A stretch of 64,000 nucleotides of DNA. Origin: Trichaptum fuscoviolaceum. Taxonomy: Eukaryota; Basidiomycota; Agaricomycetes; Hymenochaetales; Trichaptaceae. The stretch is from the NCBI GenBank assembly GCA_910574455.1, contig CAJSYZ010000011.1, forward strand, positions 3,332,941-3,396,940, in the 5' to 3' direction. Below the pieces are notes generated by a model that saw nothing but the letters and a program-made list of their open reading frames with translations, made no database searches and was not told where the DNA came from. Both the position numbers and the translations under genes were made by a program. This document shows positions 25,446 to 35,902 of this stretch, piece by piece (the stretch's first letter is position 1; the number at the start of each line of letters is the position of its first letter).

Positions 25446-27304
25446 GAGTGTCTGCGAAGTAGAGTTGAAACGGAAAGGCACGAGAGGTGTAGTGATGCGA
25501 TGAGAATGCAAGAAAAGTTATGCGATCGGGCCTTTTGCCACACAAAAACAGGATTATGACTTTCCGCACCACTTGTTGGGTTTGGAAGTAACATATATTT
25601 TGGTGTGTGTTGGTTGGTACTAGTTGGCCAAGGGTCTCCGACGTATACCTCGGGGTAGCGTGAGAACTTAAAAACGCAAAATGGCTTTTCGCGTTTGGTT
25701 GACCTTTTTTTTTTTCCAAGCTTTAACTTTCAATGCAACTTTCTCCACTACCAGTTGAGCCCAGTACATTAAGGTTGATGTGCTCCTTTCTATCGCAGAA
25801 AGGACCCACTAGGCCTTGACATTACGTGGTTCACGCTTAACTTTTACCATTTGCATTGATATTTTTCCACTCTGGCAGCGACAGAATTATCGTGCTATCA
25901 ACGAAGTGATTCGCAAGCAGACTCGCTCGTTCTTAGAGAAAGATTGAAGAGATGGTGTCTATAATCTTTCTAACTTCTTATGGGAGACAGGCAGCAAATG
26001 AGTTTTCTCATTAATCTATGTACTATGATGTCCCTTTCCTCTCCTCCCCTTTCCCACAACTGTTCGAAGCATCGTTTCGTAGGTGGGATCTCTATCTCAT
26101 AGCGCTTTTACCTACGATGAGAAGCTTAAAATGTCTCGAGACATCGTGGAACTGACTTATAGTCTTTCTTGTTCAAATAATTACAGCGAGAAGAGCACAA
26201 ATAACTTCTAAGAAAGCGGAGATGGTAATTATAAACTCAGCTGTCCTGGATTGGTGTGTCGATCCATCATTTTTTGCTATAAATCGCCATCTTGATCACG
26301 TTGATGATGTCGTCGGAGCCGAGTATTAACTTGAAGATATGATGTACAGTTGAAGCGGACCGCGGCTTCAATTTTCACCACGATACCGGTTGTCTGCCGG
26401 ATATCAAGACAACTGGCTTTTGTTGCACCTGCTTGAGGTTATGTCTTCCATCAAGTGGGAGTGTATATAGCTTGTCTCGCTGGCAATTTGCGAGATATCT
26501 TCTCATGCGACATGATGAATTGCTGCCGAACACAAGAGCTTCCACATAGAAAATGGGGAAAAAAATCTTATCAGCCGTTTGTCCAATGGCGTACAGGGAC
26601 CCGGATAGCTACATGCCAGATAGGCACCGTGAAGGTGTATTTCCACTGCCAAAATCTGTGCTCTTAGAATATCTAAAAATGCAAACATAAGCATAAAGAG
26701 CAGCTCAAACCACTGAGTCTTAAATATTTCCTTGGATGATGTTTTCCCTATTATTTTGTATGTTTTCTATCATCACTTACAAGCGCCCGGGGTCCTAGCC
26801 TCAAAAGGCAGCGTGCGAAGATATTGAGCGGAGTGTGAAACGTGGTGTGATTAGGACTTGTTGAGTGTCTCGAGCAGGACAACTTTTTTCCTTCGACCGC
26901 CATCGTCGCCGTCGCTGCCGCCGTCGTCGCGCTCGTCGTCTAGTCCTCTTCGTCGAGTCTGCCGCCGCTTGGCTTTTCTTCCGTTTTATCTCACTTAAAA
27001 ATCGCACGGCAGTCGTCCTCTCCTTGAGTTTCCGATCTCTGTTGACTGCCCGTTTTTGTTGTGCGTGTCTCTTTTCCACTAACCCCCACGCTCGTTACTA
27101 TCTCCCGACTGTCCTCCCCCGTAACATTCTTTATTATCTATCTATATTGACTCTGATTTCTCTCTCCAATTCCTTTATCCGGTGTTAAACTTTCCGTGTT
27201 TTTCACGAAACATCATTTCCGCCGTGTTGCCCTCTTCAACCATCCACACACTCCCCCTCTTATCATCTACAATTCCTTACCCTCGCATCGTGGATTCTTC
27301 AAAC
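25446..27304. other. Gene-free interval upstream of the RRM gene
   Basis: No coding frame with recognisable content. The last 450 bases before 27305 are strongly pyrimidine-rich (TTCTTCC, CTCTCC runs), typical of a basidiomycete promoter and 5' leader, and probably serve the RNA-binding-protein gene. A poly-T run sits near 25710. Confidence 0.5.
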
Positions 27305-29747
27305 ATGGACGACGCGCAGACAGTCTTCGCATCGCCTTATCCGCCTTCGTACTCTTCATTTGAACTCGATATGTCGAAGGTAAATCTAACTTTGTAAGTC
27401 TTCTTGATGTAGCTGATTAACGTTGCATTTGTACAGCGACCGATGGAAATGACCGGTGGACCTGACGCGAAGAAGGCACGGTGGTCCCCGAACTCCTTCA
27501 CGGCCAGCAACGCGACCCCAAACGGTACATCACGCGATCTTTTTGCGAACTACGGTTATGGAGCCCAAGCAGCCATCAATCAGGCAAACGCAACTGCCTT
27601 CTCTTCTCTTGCTAGTAATGGGCTTAGTTCTCTCGGAGGACAACATAGTCAGCAGCATTTGTACTCAACACCTTCTCTCACCGTTAACACCGCCGCATCT
27701 TTGAATGGCTCAGGTGGCATGGGCGCTCAGATGAGCCCCAGCAGTGCGACTTCCCCTTTCACACCTTCTCTTCAGATGTCGCACCAAACACAGCAGGGTC
27801 AACAACAACAGGGTCAGCAGAATGGCTATAGTGGGTTCAGCCTAGGAAACTATGGCATGAATGGAATGCTTGGTATGGGTATGAATGGAATGGGAGGTAT
27901 GGGAAGCATGGGAATGCTTGGTGTTGGTGGATTCCCTTACAGTCCACAAGTAGCATCATTCCAACAGGTACGTGTTCTTTTCATTCGACTGAAGCCAGTG
28001 TTGAATTCACAATATAGAACTTCGGCCAGCAGCGTCTCAATTCTTTGAACATGGGTGGTGCGGGAGCTTACTCTCCTGGTATGCTTAACGTCGCTCTCAA
28101 TGGAGGTATGGGAGGCATGGGAGCAGCCGCTATGGGGATGAACGCAATGTCAGCAGGTTCAGCTGCTGGTTCTGGTGTTCCTCAAGGACGTACCGTTTAC
28201 GTTGGCAACCTACCTTCAACCGCGTCTGTTGATGAGCTACTCAATCTTGTACACTTTGGTCCGCTCGAGTCGATCCGTGTACTGCCTGAGAAGTCCTGCG
28301 TATTCCTGAGCTTTTTGGATGCTGGCACGGCTGCTGCTTTCCATGCAGACGCTACTATCAAGAAGCTGAGCCTTCACGGGCAAGAACTCAAGATCGGCTG
28401 GGGAAAGCCTTCGCCAGTCCCAAGCCAGGTCGCGTTGAGTATTCAGCAGAGTAATGCGAGCCGGAACGTATACATCGGTGGTCTCGATGAGAACATGACG
28501 GAGGAGCAGCTACGCGACGACCTTAGCCGCTTCGGCTTGATCGACCAAGTGAAGATTGTTAGAGATAAGAATATTGGCTTTGTCCACTTCCTAAGCATCT
28601 CTACAGCCACCAAGGTCAGCGTCTAAATCGCCCATCCTTGAAAGCATGTCAAATACTTACGCGTTTCTATTAGGTCGTTGCGACTCTTCCTACGGAGCCG
28701 GCATGGGCTGGCAAGCGTGTCAACTATGGCAAAGATCGATGTGCGTACATCCCGAAGTCCCAACAGGCGGCTGCCCAGGCCGCTCAAGCAGCAGCTGCGC
28801 AGTCCCTTGTCGCCGCCCAGGGTGGGTCTGCACCCGGTCTTTCGCCAATGCAATCAAGCCCCTTCGCCCCGTACGCCCCATTCTCACCTGGTGTAGGTGT
28901 TGACAATATGGGCCAGGGCTTGAACCGCACCGTATACTTGGGTAACATCCACCCTGAGACGACCTCCGAGGATCTCTGCAACTCTATCAGGGGCGGTGTC
29001 TTGCAAAGCATTCGCTACATGCAGGACAAGCATATTGCTGTGAGTTAATCCTGTCGACTGGCAGTATCAATCGCTTACGAAAGTTTACAGTTTGTCACGT
29101 TTGTCGACCCGACGGCGGCTTACACTTTCTATCAGGTTGCTTCCTTCCAGGGCTTGACCCTAAACAACCGCCGTCTCAAGGTCGGCTGGGGTAAGAACTC
29201 TGGGCCACTGCCCCCAGCACTTGCACTTGCTGTGCATTCGGGTGCGACCCGCAACGTGTATATCGGGAATGTCGAAGACTTTGACAAATTTAACGAGGAG
29301 AAGCTCCGTCGTGATTTCGGCGAATATGGCGATATCGAGCTCGTGAATTTCCTGAAGGAGAAGTCAGTTCTCTCTCGTATACTCTTCAGGGTTCTCACTT
29401 ATTGAGCTCTTCTTATTTCTAGGAATTGTGCATTCGTGAATTTCACGAACATATCGAACGCGATCAAGGCGATTGACGGTATTAAAAACAAACCTGAGTA
29501 CGCGGACTTGCGCATTGCGCATGGGAAAGACCGATGTGCAAACCCACCCCGGTCTGGTCCGCAAGGAGGCGGAATGCGTCGTTCAGCGAGCGGCGGCAAC
29601 AATGTGAACAGTGTACATTCTCCGAACCCTGCTCTTGATGGCGAGGACGAGCTTAATGGACACCTTGAAGAAGGCGATAGCGGCGCTGCTGACGCCGATG
29701 CAGCTGTAGGCAATGCAGAGATGCACCCTGATGAGCTTGCAGCATAA
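27305..29747 (+). CDS. Four-RRM RNA-binding protein, Nrd1/Mrn1 type
   Basis: Cytoplasmic or nuclear mRNA-binding regulator; relatives are fission yeast Nrd1 (represses differentiation genes) and budding yeast Mrn1. Exons 27305..27379, 27437..27967, 28018..28614, 28674..29039, 29091..29362 and 29423..29747 give 721 residues with all phases consistent. Four RRMs are visible by their RNP2 motifs: TVYVGNLP (near 261), NVYIGGLD (near 349), TVYLGNIH (near 485) and NVYIGNVE (near 577). The matching RNP1-like strands include IGFVHFLS and CAFVNFTN. The first 250 residues are Asn/Gln/Ser rich with a Met-Gly repeat tract. Introns fall inside RRMs 2, 3 and 4. The tail is acidic. Start chosen as the first Met of exon 1, MDDAQTVF. 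Orthology to Nrd1/Mrn1 is inferred from RRM number and motif sequence. Confidence 0.9.
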
Positions 29748-30936
29748 TGAAACTTCGTCGGTCACCACCCCACAACGATCGCACTACCTCTCAAGTCTCG
29801 AAAAATGAATAATATGCCGTCAAAATATTGTATCCTATCTGGACCGCCGAGGTTATCAATGGAATACCCCTCCTTCGTTCATATCCGCTCTTTTTTCTCC
29901 TTCGTCTTTCACTTGCTCAGTTTCCCGTCTCTCTCAAATCGCCTTGCTCGCTCCATCGGTGCTGAGTCACTCTCAAAATGTACCATGTCTGGAATAGCTT
30001 TACCTGCTTATGACGTCCAGGCCGCGATACCGTCTAACCTCTCGCACGCACCCACGTACGAAGCTCCCGCTAATTTACCCAGTGGATGGAATGAAGAGTC
30101 GGCACCGGACCCGCGTCACATCCTTTTCTTGGATCGTTGTGTCTGATCATGTATTTTCAGTATCTCGCCGGTAGTCAGGCAATTTATCGGTCAGACGATG
30201 ACGGAATGAGACGATGTGTAGCGCGGCGCTTGGGCTCTTGGTTGCTAGTCTTTTTATCAACTCCTCTTCACCCGCTGTGTCCCCTTTACTTTTTTTCATT
30301 CTTCAATTTTATTCTCTTTCTTTTTCTCTTCCGTTTGCCATGTTCCATAAATCCTCCCCATGATTGACGGTACATTCCGGCTCATCTAACGTACATCATC
30401 GTCATCAGTCTATCTCTTTGAGTCTACTGTGTCAGCCTGTCTTTATTATTTGAAGTCATTTATGCCATATCATCAATTCGGGTCGTTTCTTTACTCAATT
30501 CTCTCTCTTGATATTGGCCTCACTTCATGAGGACTCTGGTTGGACGGTCATGGCTAACTCGGACCTCACAGCATACTCTTTATTTGGCGTGTTCGCACTC
30601 CTATTCGCCGTGATTGAAGTCTGCTATGTATCATGGCTTGGCTTCATGACTTTCCGGACTATGGTGTCATTTGCTCACCCCATCCTATCGCCTCTTAGCG
30701 TACTCACATGTCCATCGTACTTATTCAGTACTCTGTGTAACACCCATATATATCTCTATCTCTATCTGGTGAATTTATCTTGCGCGCTATCGAGAAAAGA
30801 ATATGCGAAATGGGTTCCGCGTCTGATACAAACGAGCTGTTAACCGTTCAGTCGCAGCTCGTTGACTTGAACACCAATTAACTCGAATCGATTAATAATT
30901 ATGAGCGAGTAAATACACATGTCTACAAAAACAGGT
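29748..30936. other. Convergent 3' intergenic region
   Basis: Lies between the ends of two convergent genes. It is T-rich with several frames under 115 codons, including one opening MSGIALPAYDVQAAIPSN near 29985, which looks protein-like but stops after about 53 codons and has no partner exon. I read the interval as two 3' untranslated regions with intergenic sequence. Confidence 0.45.
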
Positions 30937-33492
30937 TCAAGGATCATCACTCGCAGCGTTCGCGACGAGTTCTTGAATAAAAGTGTCCAACCCAACATCC
31001 CGTGTAATCTGAATTTCACAGCATAGGTCAACGATCCTACGCTCTAAGGTATGTGGACTAGAATCGTACCTCTTCCTTGAGAATTGCATCTTCCCTGCTC
31101 GCGTCCGACTTGAAGAGCTTGTCCACTTCCTCAAGCGAAACATTCGCAGTCTCCGGCACGCAGATCTTGGACCACAAGCTCGCAGCGAAGCAGGCGAAGG
31201 AGAAGATGACGAACGTGCCCCTGTGTTTTAGGTGAGTGTGAAGATCAATAAGGAAATGAAGTTATGAAGGATTTACGTAGGCGAAGCAGAGAGGAATGAA
31301 GGCGTGATTAAGCCGATGAAGACTAGAAAACGGCAAGCGAAGGTTCTGAGTATTCAGTATTCATTTTGCGCAAGGAAGGACAAACAGTTGTTGATCCAGT
31401 TCGAAGCGGTGGCAAGGGCCGCTCCCTTGCTACGGATGGAGAGCGGTAAAACTTCACTCGGCAGAACCCATGCGATAGGACCGTAGCTAAGACCGTACGC
31501 CAGCGTGAAGAGGTACACACATCTATGCATCATCATTTCAGGTCATAAGTATTACAGGAAATAGAACGGTGATACGTACGCTACAGCCATCCAAGCAGCG
31601 GCATGATGCGAAGGCCAATCATCTTGGAAGAGATAGACCTAAAACAGGCCGCCGATCAGAGAAGCCTCCTTATAGATTAAAAGGAAGGTCCCTCACAAGC
31701 ATCGCAATGCAGAGGTGTGCAATCCCCATGGCGATACCGCCCCCTGATCCAGAGGGTTCTCCGTCAGCTCTAATCCCATGCTTCGACTTAATGAACTCAT
31801 CTACATTGCAATAAAGGCTTCCTTCCTGTTTGAAGAACCCCGATCCGTCCGTTAGCAAGCATAAAGCTTCCCTTTTAGACAAATGGATGTGTGTACGCAC
31901 CGACACGATCGATGTACAGGATAGCCGGTATAACTGCTAAGAACTGGACGATGCCGATACCGCCAGAGCCAAGCAGTTCCAGGATGTCGCCCTGTAGACC
32001 GATGCGCCTCATCAAAAGAGGACCGTAGTAGATCAAGGCATTAATTCCACTCCACTCTGCGAGCTGACATCAGAGGCCGATATTTTTTTCCAATGACGGG
32101 TTCTGACATACGTTGGAAGAACATCATCATGATACCGATCATGGTCCTATTCACGACTTTGCTCGAAAACAAGCGCTTCCAACGGTGCAATTCGGCTACG
32201 ATAGGGTTTTTGTCGACAATGCTTGGTGCTGAACGCTTGATGAGCTCGGCTTCAACTTGCATCTCCAAGAACTCGACCTACATTATAGCCATACGTCAAC
32301 ATTACGCAACAAATTACACTCTAATTCTTGCCTACCTTTAGTAAAGGATCACTCAGTTCGTCTTCGGGTCGGCGCAGCCGCAGCCGCGTCAACGACTGTA
32401 GAGCTTCGTCCGCTTTGCCCTGGAAAGTCAATAGCCGTGGTGAAGGAGGAAGGACAAAACACCCGAGTCCAAGAATGATCCCGGGAACCAACTGTATTGC
32501 CAGTGGGATCCGCCATGAGGCAGAGCCCGACACTATGGTGTTTAAAATTAGAGATTGTCTTCACAGAGGAGAGTTTTGCTTACAATCTCGAGTAAAGAAT
32601 CCGGTCCAAAAGCCAAAAACTACGCCTACTACTATTGCGAGCTGCTCAAGCGACATGAGCGATCCGCGTACTTCAGGGGGACTGATCTCAGCCATATATA
32701 GGGGCGAGAGCATGCTGAACGCACGATGAGTGCACACGCTCTCAACGGGATCAGGAACCCATAAACTCTACCTTAGCGAGCCGATACCGATTCCTCCAAT
32801 TGCCCTACCGAGTATTAAACCATTTAGCGATTGAGCGGCGCACTGCAATACCGAGCCGACACAAAAGATCGCTATATCTCAATCAGCAAAGCAAGTGAGT
32901 CATGGATAAATGACTTACTGCATGCGACAAAGAAAGATTGCTTCCTTGAATACTTGTCGGCGAGAACACCTGCCAGAAGTGCCCCCATGAGTGCGCCGAG
33001 TTCAAGCATGGCGGCTGCCGGCATTTGAATGAGTTCTGGCATGCGAAGACCATCTGCTGAACACACATACTCATTAAGCCCTCCTGCCAGTCACTCATCG
33101 TCCATCTCTGCCTGAAGTCATGCATAACCAAGACGTTTGCTATAACACCCTGGTCGTAGCCAAACAGCAGGCCACCGATTGATGCAAATATAGCACTTGC
33201 GAGCGAGTAATAGTTGTGTCGGAGTCCTGCAATTCCACACGGTCCATATGCGTACGTGTAACTCTTTCTATCTGATGAAAAAGTGAAGGTGCCGTCGTAT
33301 GGGAGATTGATGGTTCGCTCATCTGAGCTTCCATGAACTCTTGTGCCAAGTTCGTGTCCAGCCGAGTCCGTAGCTAGTGCTATGTACCCATTGTTGCTGA
33401 GAGTCTATGAAAGCAATGTATAATACGCATGCTCTTCAAAGATGAAATAACTCTTACCATAAGCCGCGATATCCAAAAAATCGAATGGACAT
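30937..33492 (-). CDS. MFS sugar transporter
   Basis: Twelve-helix proton-coupled or facilitative sugar permease of the plasma membrane. Fourteen exons assemble in phase: 33492..33458, 33396..33071, 33014..32919, 32877..32772, 32714..32584, 32532..32336, 32277..32112, 32056..31901, 31767..31697, 31638..31580, 31522..31386, 31322..31277, 31220..31070, 31041..30937 (about 593 residues). Signature stretches are GGLLFGYDQGVIANV (helix 1), ELGALMGALLAGVLADKYSR (helix 2 and loop), GRAIGGIGIGS, LYMAEISPPEVRG, SWRIPLAIQLVPG, PSPRLL (the family's PESPR), QQWSGINALIYYG and YGPIAWVLPSEVLPL. The first exon (35 bases) and the 31.70-31.90 kb junction are the weakest parts: the expected D-R-x-G-R-[KR] after helix 8 is not seen cleanly. 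The gene is divergent from the zinc-cluster gene at 33962. Confidence 0.88.
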
Positions 33493-33961
33493 GCAGTCAG
33501 CCAGACGTTACAAAAAAGCCAGCAGCGTAGGATACTACTGGTTAACATAATTAATTTGAAACTCCGATAGCCTGAGGCTTGTAATAGTAGTATGAACCCG
33601 CATGAGGAACTTTGCCTTGCTGTGTTCATGTTCTCTTCCCCCCATCACGAATTGTAGGCTCATTTCATCAATTCTTATCAACGGTGTTGATTCGTGCAAG
33701 TTTGCTCAACCGAAACCAACCATCTTCGACCCGATGAAATTTCTGCCAATGGCCTCGTGTTGCCAGTGTATATTTCCACCGGATCACTGATCAAAATCTA
33801 GCAATCGCCCCCTCGGGTTTGAACTCGACGGCTTCGCCTTCCACGGCCGTGAAAGGATGCTGTCGGCTCTCCCGAGGGGCAAAAGAAGTATATAAATCCA
33901 TTCTCGAAGGAGCTGTCTCCTTCAAGTTACGTCCTGTACCCTTGAGTCCGTTTTTCCTAGC
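33493..33961. promoter_or_regulatory. Shared divergent promoter, transporter / Zn2Cys6 regulator
   Basis: 469 bases separate the two start codons. A TATAAAT at 33891-33897 lies about 65 bases before the ATG of the regulator. Several CGG or CCG triplets occur (for example around 33829, 33845 and 33870), the half-site type used by zinc-cluster factors, but I saw no clean inverted pair with fixed spacing. Use as one bidirectional promoter is inferred from geometry alone. Confidence 0.55.
33891..33897 (+). promoter_or_regulatory. TATA box of Zn2Cys6 copy 1
   Basis: TATAAAT, 65 bases upstream of the start codon at 33962, in a region otherwise moderately GC-rich. Position fits a core promoter for the plus-strand regulator. 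Confidence 0.5.
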
Positions 33962-35390
33962 ATGACTGATGCTCCGAGTCCTACGTTTACCGCTAGGTCT
34001 AATGCGGCGAAGATCAAGAACCGAAACCCGTGTATGAGCTGCCAGAAACAACGACAAGGCGTAGGCTATCCTCATAAACATCCATTTCACTCTCTGACTT
34101 AGTGCTCATAGTGCAAGTGGGAATTCCCCGGGCAGCCTTGTAAACGTTGCGCTACGAAGGGAAAAAAATGCGAGCCCTCGCGAGAGTCATCGAAGGTAAA
34201 TTTGGGTGTTGCCCTCTGATCTACAGACTTACATATGATGATGAAGGACCTCGTGTTCATTATTGAAGAGCCCGAAAAAAGGTCAGAACTGCACTTGGCT
34301 CCCGCATCTTGTACTCACGTATTTCCAGCTATGACAAGCATCCGAGAAAAGATTGTACAGATTCTGCTATGTCAACGGAAACCTGGGTCTCTGAAGGACC
34401 AGAAGTGAGTGCAAATACACCGGTATGGTGAAAGGCGCTCAATGTAATTTGGTACCAAATAGACGCCGAAGGAATACGAACCTTCCTACCTCACGGGTAC
34501 CGTTTACAACGAACCAGAGAATCTGGTATATGTATGTGTCCCAGACTTCTCTTGACCACTCTCTTGTTCAATCGTATAATTAAGGACAATGATGGTACAA
34601 TTAGTCACGGTTCGGTCGTGACCTACCCACGTGAGCCGGAGGACCAAGATTATGTTGAAAGGATTGTCTTCCCATCAAAGGCTCCCGCTGAAGTAGAAAC
34701 GAAAGAATATACAGACGATGACTGGGCTTTCATTGTTAAAATGGCGCTGAAGAGTCTGGGAACAGATCCGACCCTCTCTGGGAAGGTACTTTTTTGCGTT
34801 GCTGATCTATCTCTGATGCTGAATCAAAATGACAGGAAATTCAGACTTCCGAAGACTATGAGTTGCGCGCTGTGGGGGTCTCCTCAGAGGATCTCGGAGA
34901 TCTTGGTCAGGTATGCTACCTCTCACATGCAGTTCAATAGTGTGACTTCTATATTAGCTTATGCTCCTCAGCTTCATCGTCCTCTCCCTACACGAAGCCT
35001 GGACGCATCTTCCGGTGAATACCTTCTTACTCAGACGATGAATCCATCAGTAAGTCTCATCCTTTAGTGGCCTATGAGAAAAATGAAGCTGATTCCTGCT
35101 TTTAAGCTTGTCTATCCATGCAGAGGTTACGATGAACTTCCGAATGCCTGCGTCAATCCTAGAGATACAGTACTGAACCAGAACTTTATAATGGATACTA
35201 CTGTCGCTACGTATACCAACATTTCCCAAGGGATGAGTTATGGTGTGGAGGCGAGCAACTCAACAATCGCTTCGGGGCCCACCTATGTACAGTATAGCAC
35301 GGATTATATGCGACCTACATATACGATGTAAGTCTCTTCGCGCACGATGATGATAAGTGGGCGCTGATCGACTTCTCTCTTGACAGCTAG
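33962..35390 (+). CDS. Zn2Cys6 transcription factor, copy 1
   Basis: Fungal zinc-cluster DNA-binding protein. Exons 33962..34060, 34112..34195, 34247..34281, 34329..34404, 34463..34525, 34585..34785, 34836..34905, 34958..35049, 35107..35327 and 35387..35390 give about 314 residues. The cluster is split by intron 1: CMSCQKQRQG in exon 1 and CKWEFPGQPCKRCATKGKKC in exon 2, giving C-x2-C-x6-C-x8-C-x2-C-x6-C, the classic spacing. Downstream is acidic and Ser/Pro rich with no middle-homology domain. The last exon supplies only C plus the stop TAG. Exon 3's acceptor is the least certain. Exon order and lengths, and motifs such as TPKEYEP, match the second copy at 44808, so the two are paralogues. 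The transposon starts 252 bases after the stop. Confidence 0.8.
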
Positions 35391-35632
35391 GCGTTACGCT
35401 TCCGGAAACGAAAGGTTGGTAAAACATCCATAAGATGCAATGGAAGGGACCCGCAGATAGGCCGCAATGAAGACTTGATATAATTCCAACCACAGTAAAT
35501 TTGTACCACATAGACTTGTACATGTTAAACGTACTGTACATGCTGTGAATATAATTCCGAAAGTTATCCATAGCATTCACATCCGAGTCCATCACCAAGA
35601 GATCAGATTGTTCAAAAGTAACAAATATTTCG

Positions 35633-35641
35633 CGTCTTTGA
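35633..35641. repeat. 9-bp target site duplication, left copy
   Basis: CGTCTTTGA immediately left of the left TIR; identical to 42187-42195 immediately right of the right TIR. Confidence 0.9.
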
Positions 35642-35710
35642 TAGACTCGCAAGCCAGTCGTTTCGGAGAAACGACTGGTCCGACTCAATCAGTAGGTGGC
35701 AGAGTAACGT
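35642..35710 (+). repeat. Left terminal inverted repeat (69 bp)
   Basis: Exact reverse complement of 42118-42186. It contains an internal hairpin at 35654-35678: an 11-base arm CCAGTCGTTTC, a 3-base loop GGA, and the matching arm GAAACGACTGG. The same hairpin is at 42150-42174 in the right repeat. Such a structured end may be a transposase binding or cleavage signal. Confidence 0.93.
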
Positions 35711-35734
35711 CATTGTGACCCATGGGTCACAATG
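35711..35734. repeat. 24-bp perfect palindrome abutting the left TIR
   Basis: Each half is CATTGTGACCCA and its complement, with no spacer, starting at the base after the left TIR. I did not find a matching copy inside the right TIR. It could be a protein-binding site for expression of the helicase gene or for transposition; that is inference. Confidence 0.8.
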
Positions 35735-35902
35735 TGCCTGATTATTCAGCTTAGTGGTGGCAAATTTTCACAGGGTTCTTAAGTTGCCGGTGGCTTCCCG
35801 AGTCCCGGTCACTCTACTTTTTTATTTTGAAATTCCACTTGTATTAGAATCAGATAGCGAATACATGCAGATTTTGTGCTACATTTTTACTATACATCTA
35901 CT

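Noticed and set aside
34911..34932. Alternative intron in Zn2Cys6 copy 1 (donor after CAG at 34910, acceptor at 34932)
   Set aside because: It would be only 22 bases long, too short for a spliceosomal intron; the 52-base alternative keeps frame.
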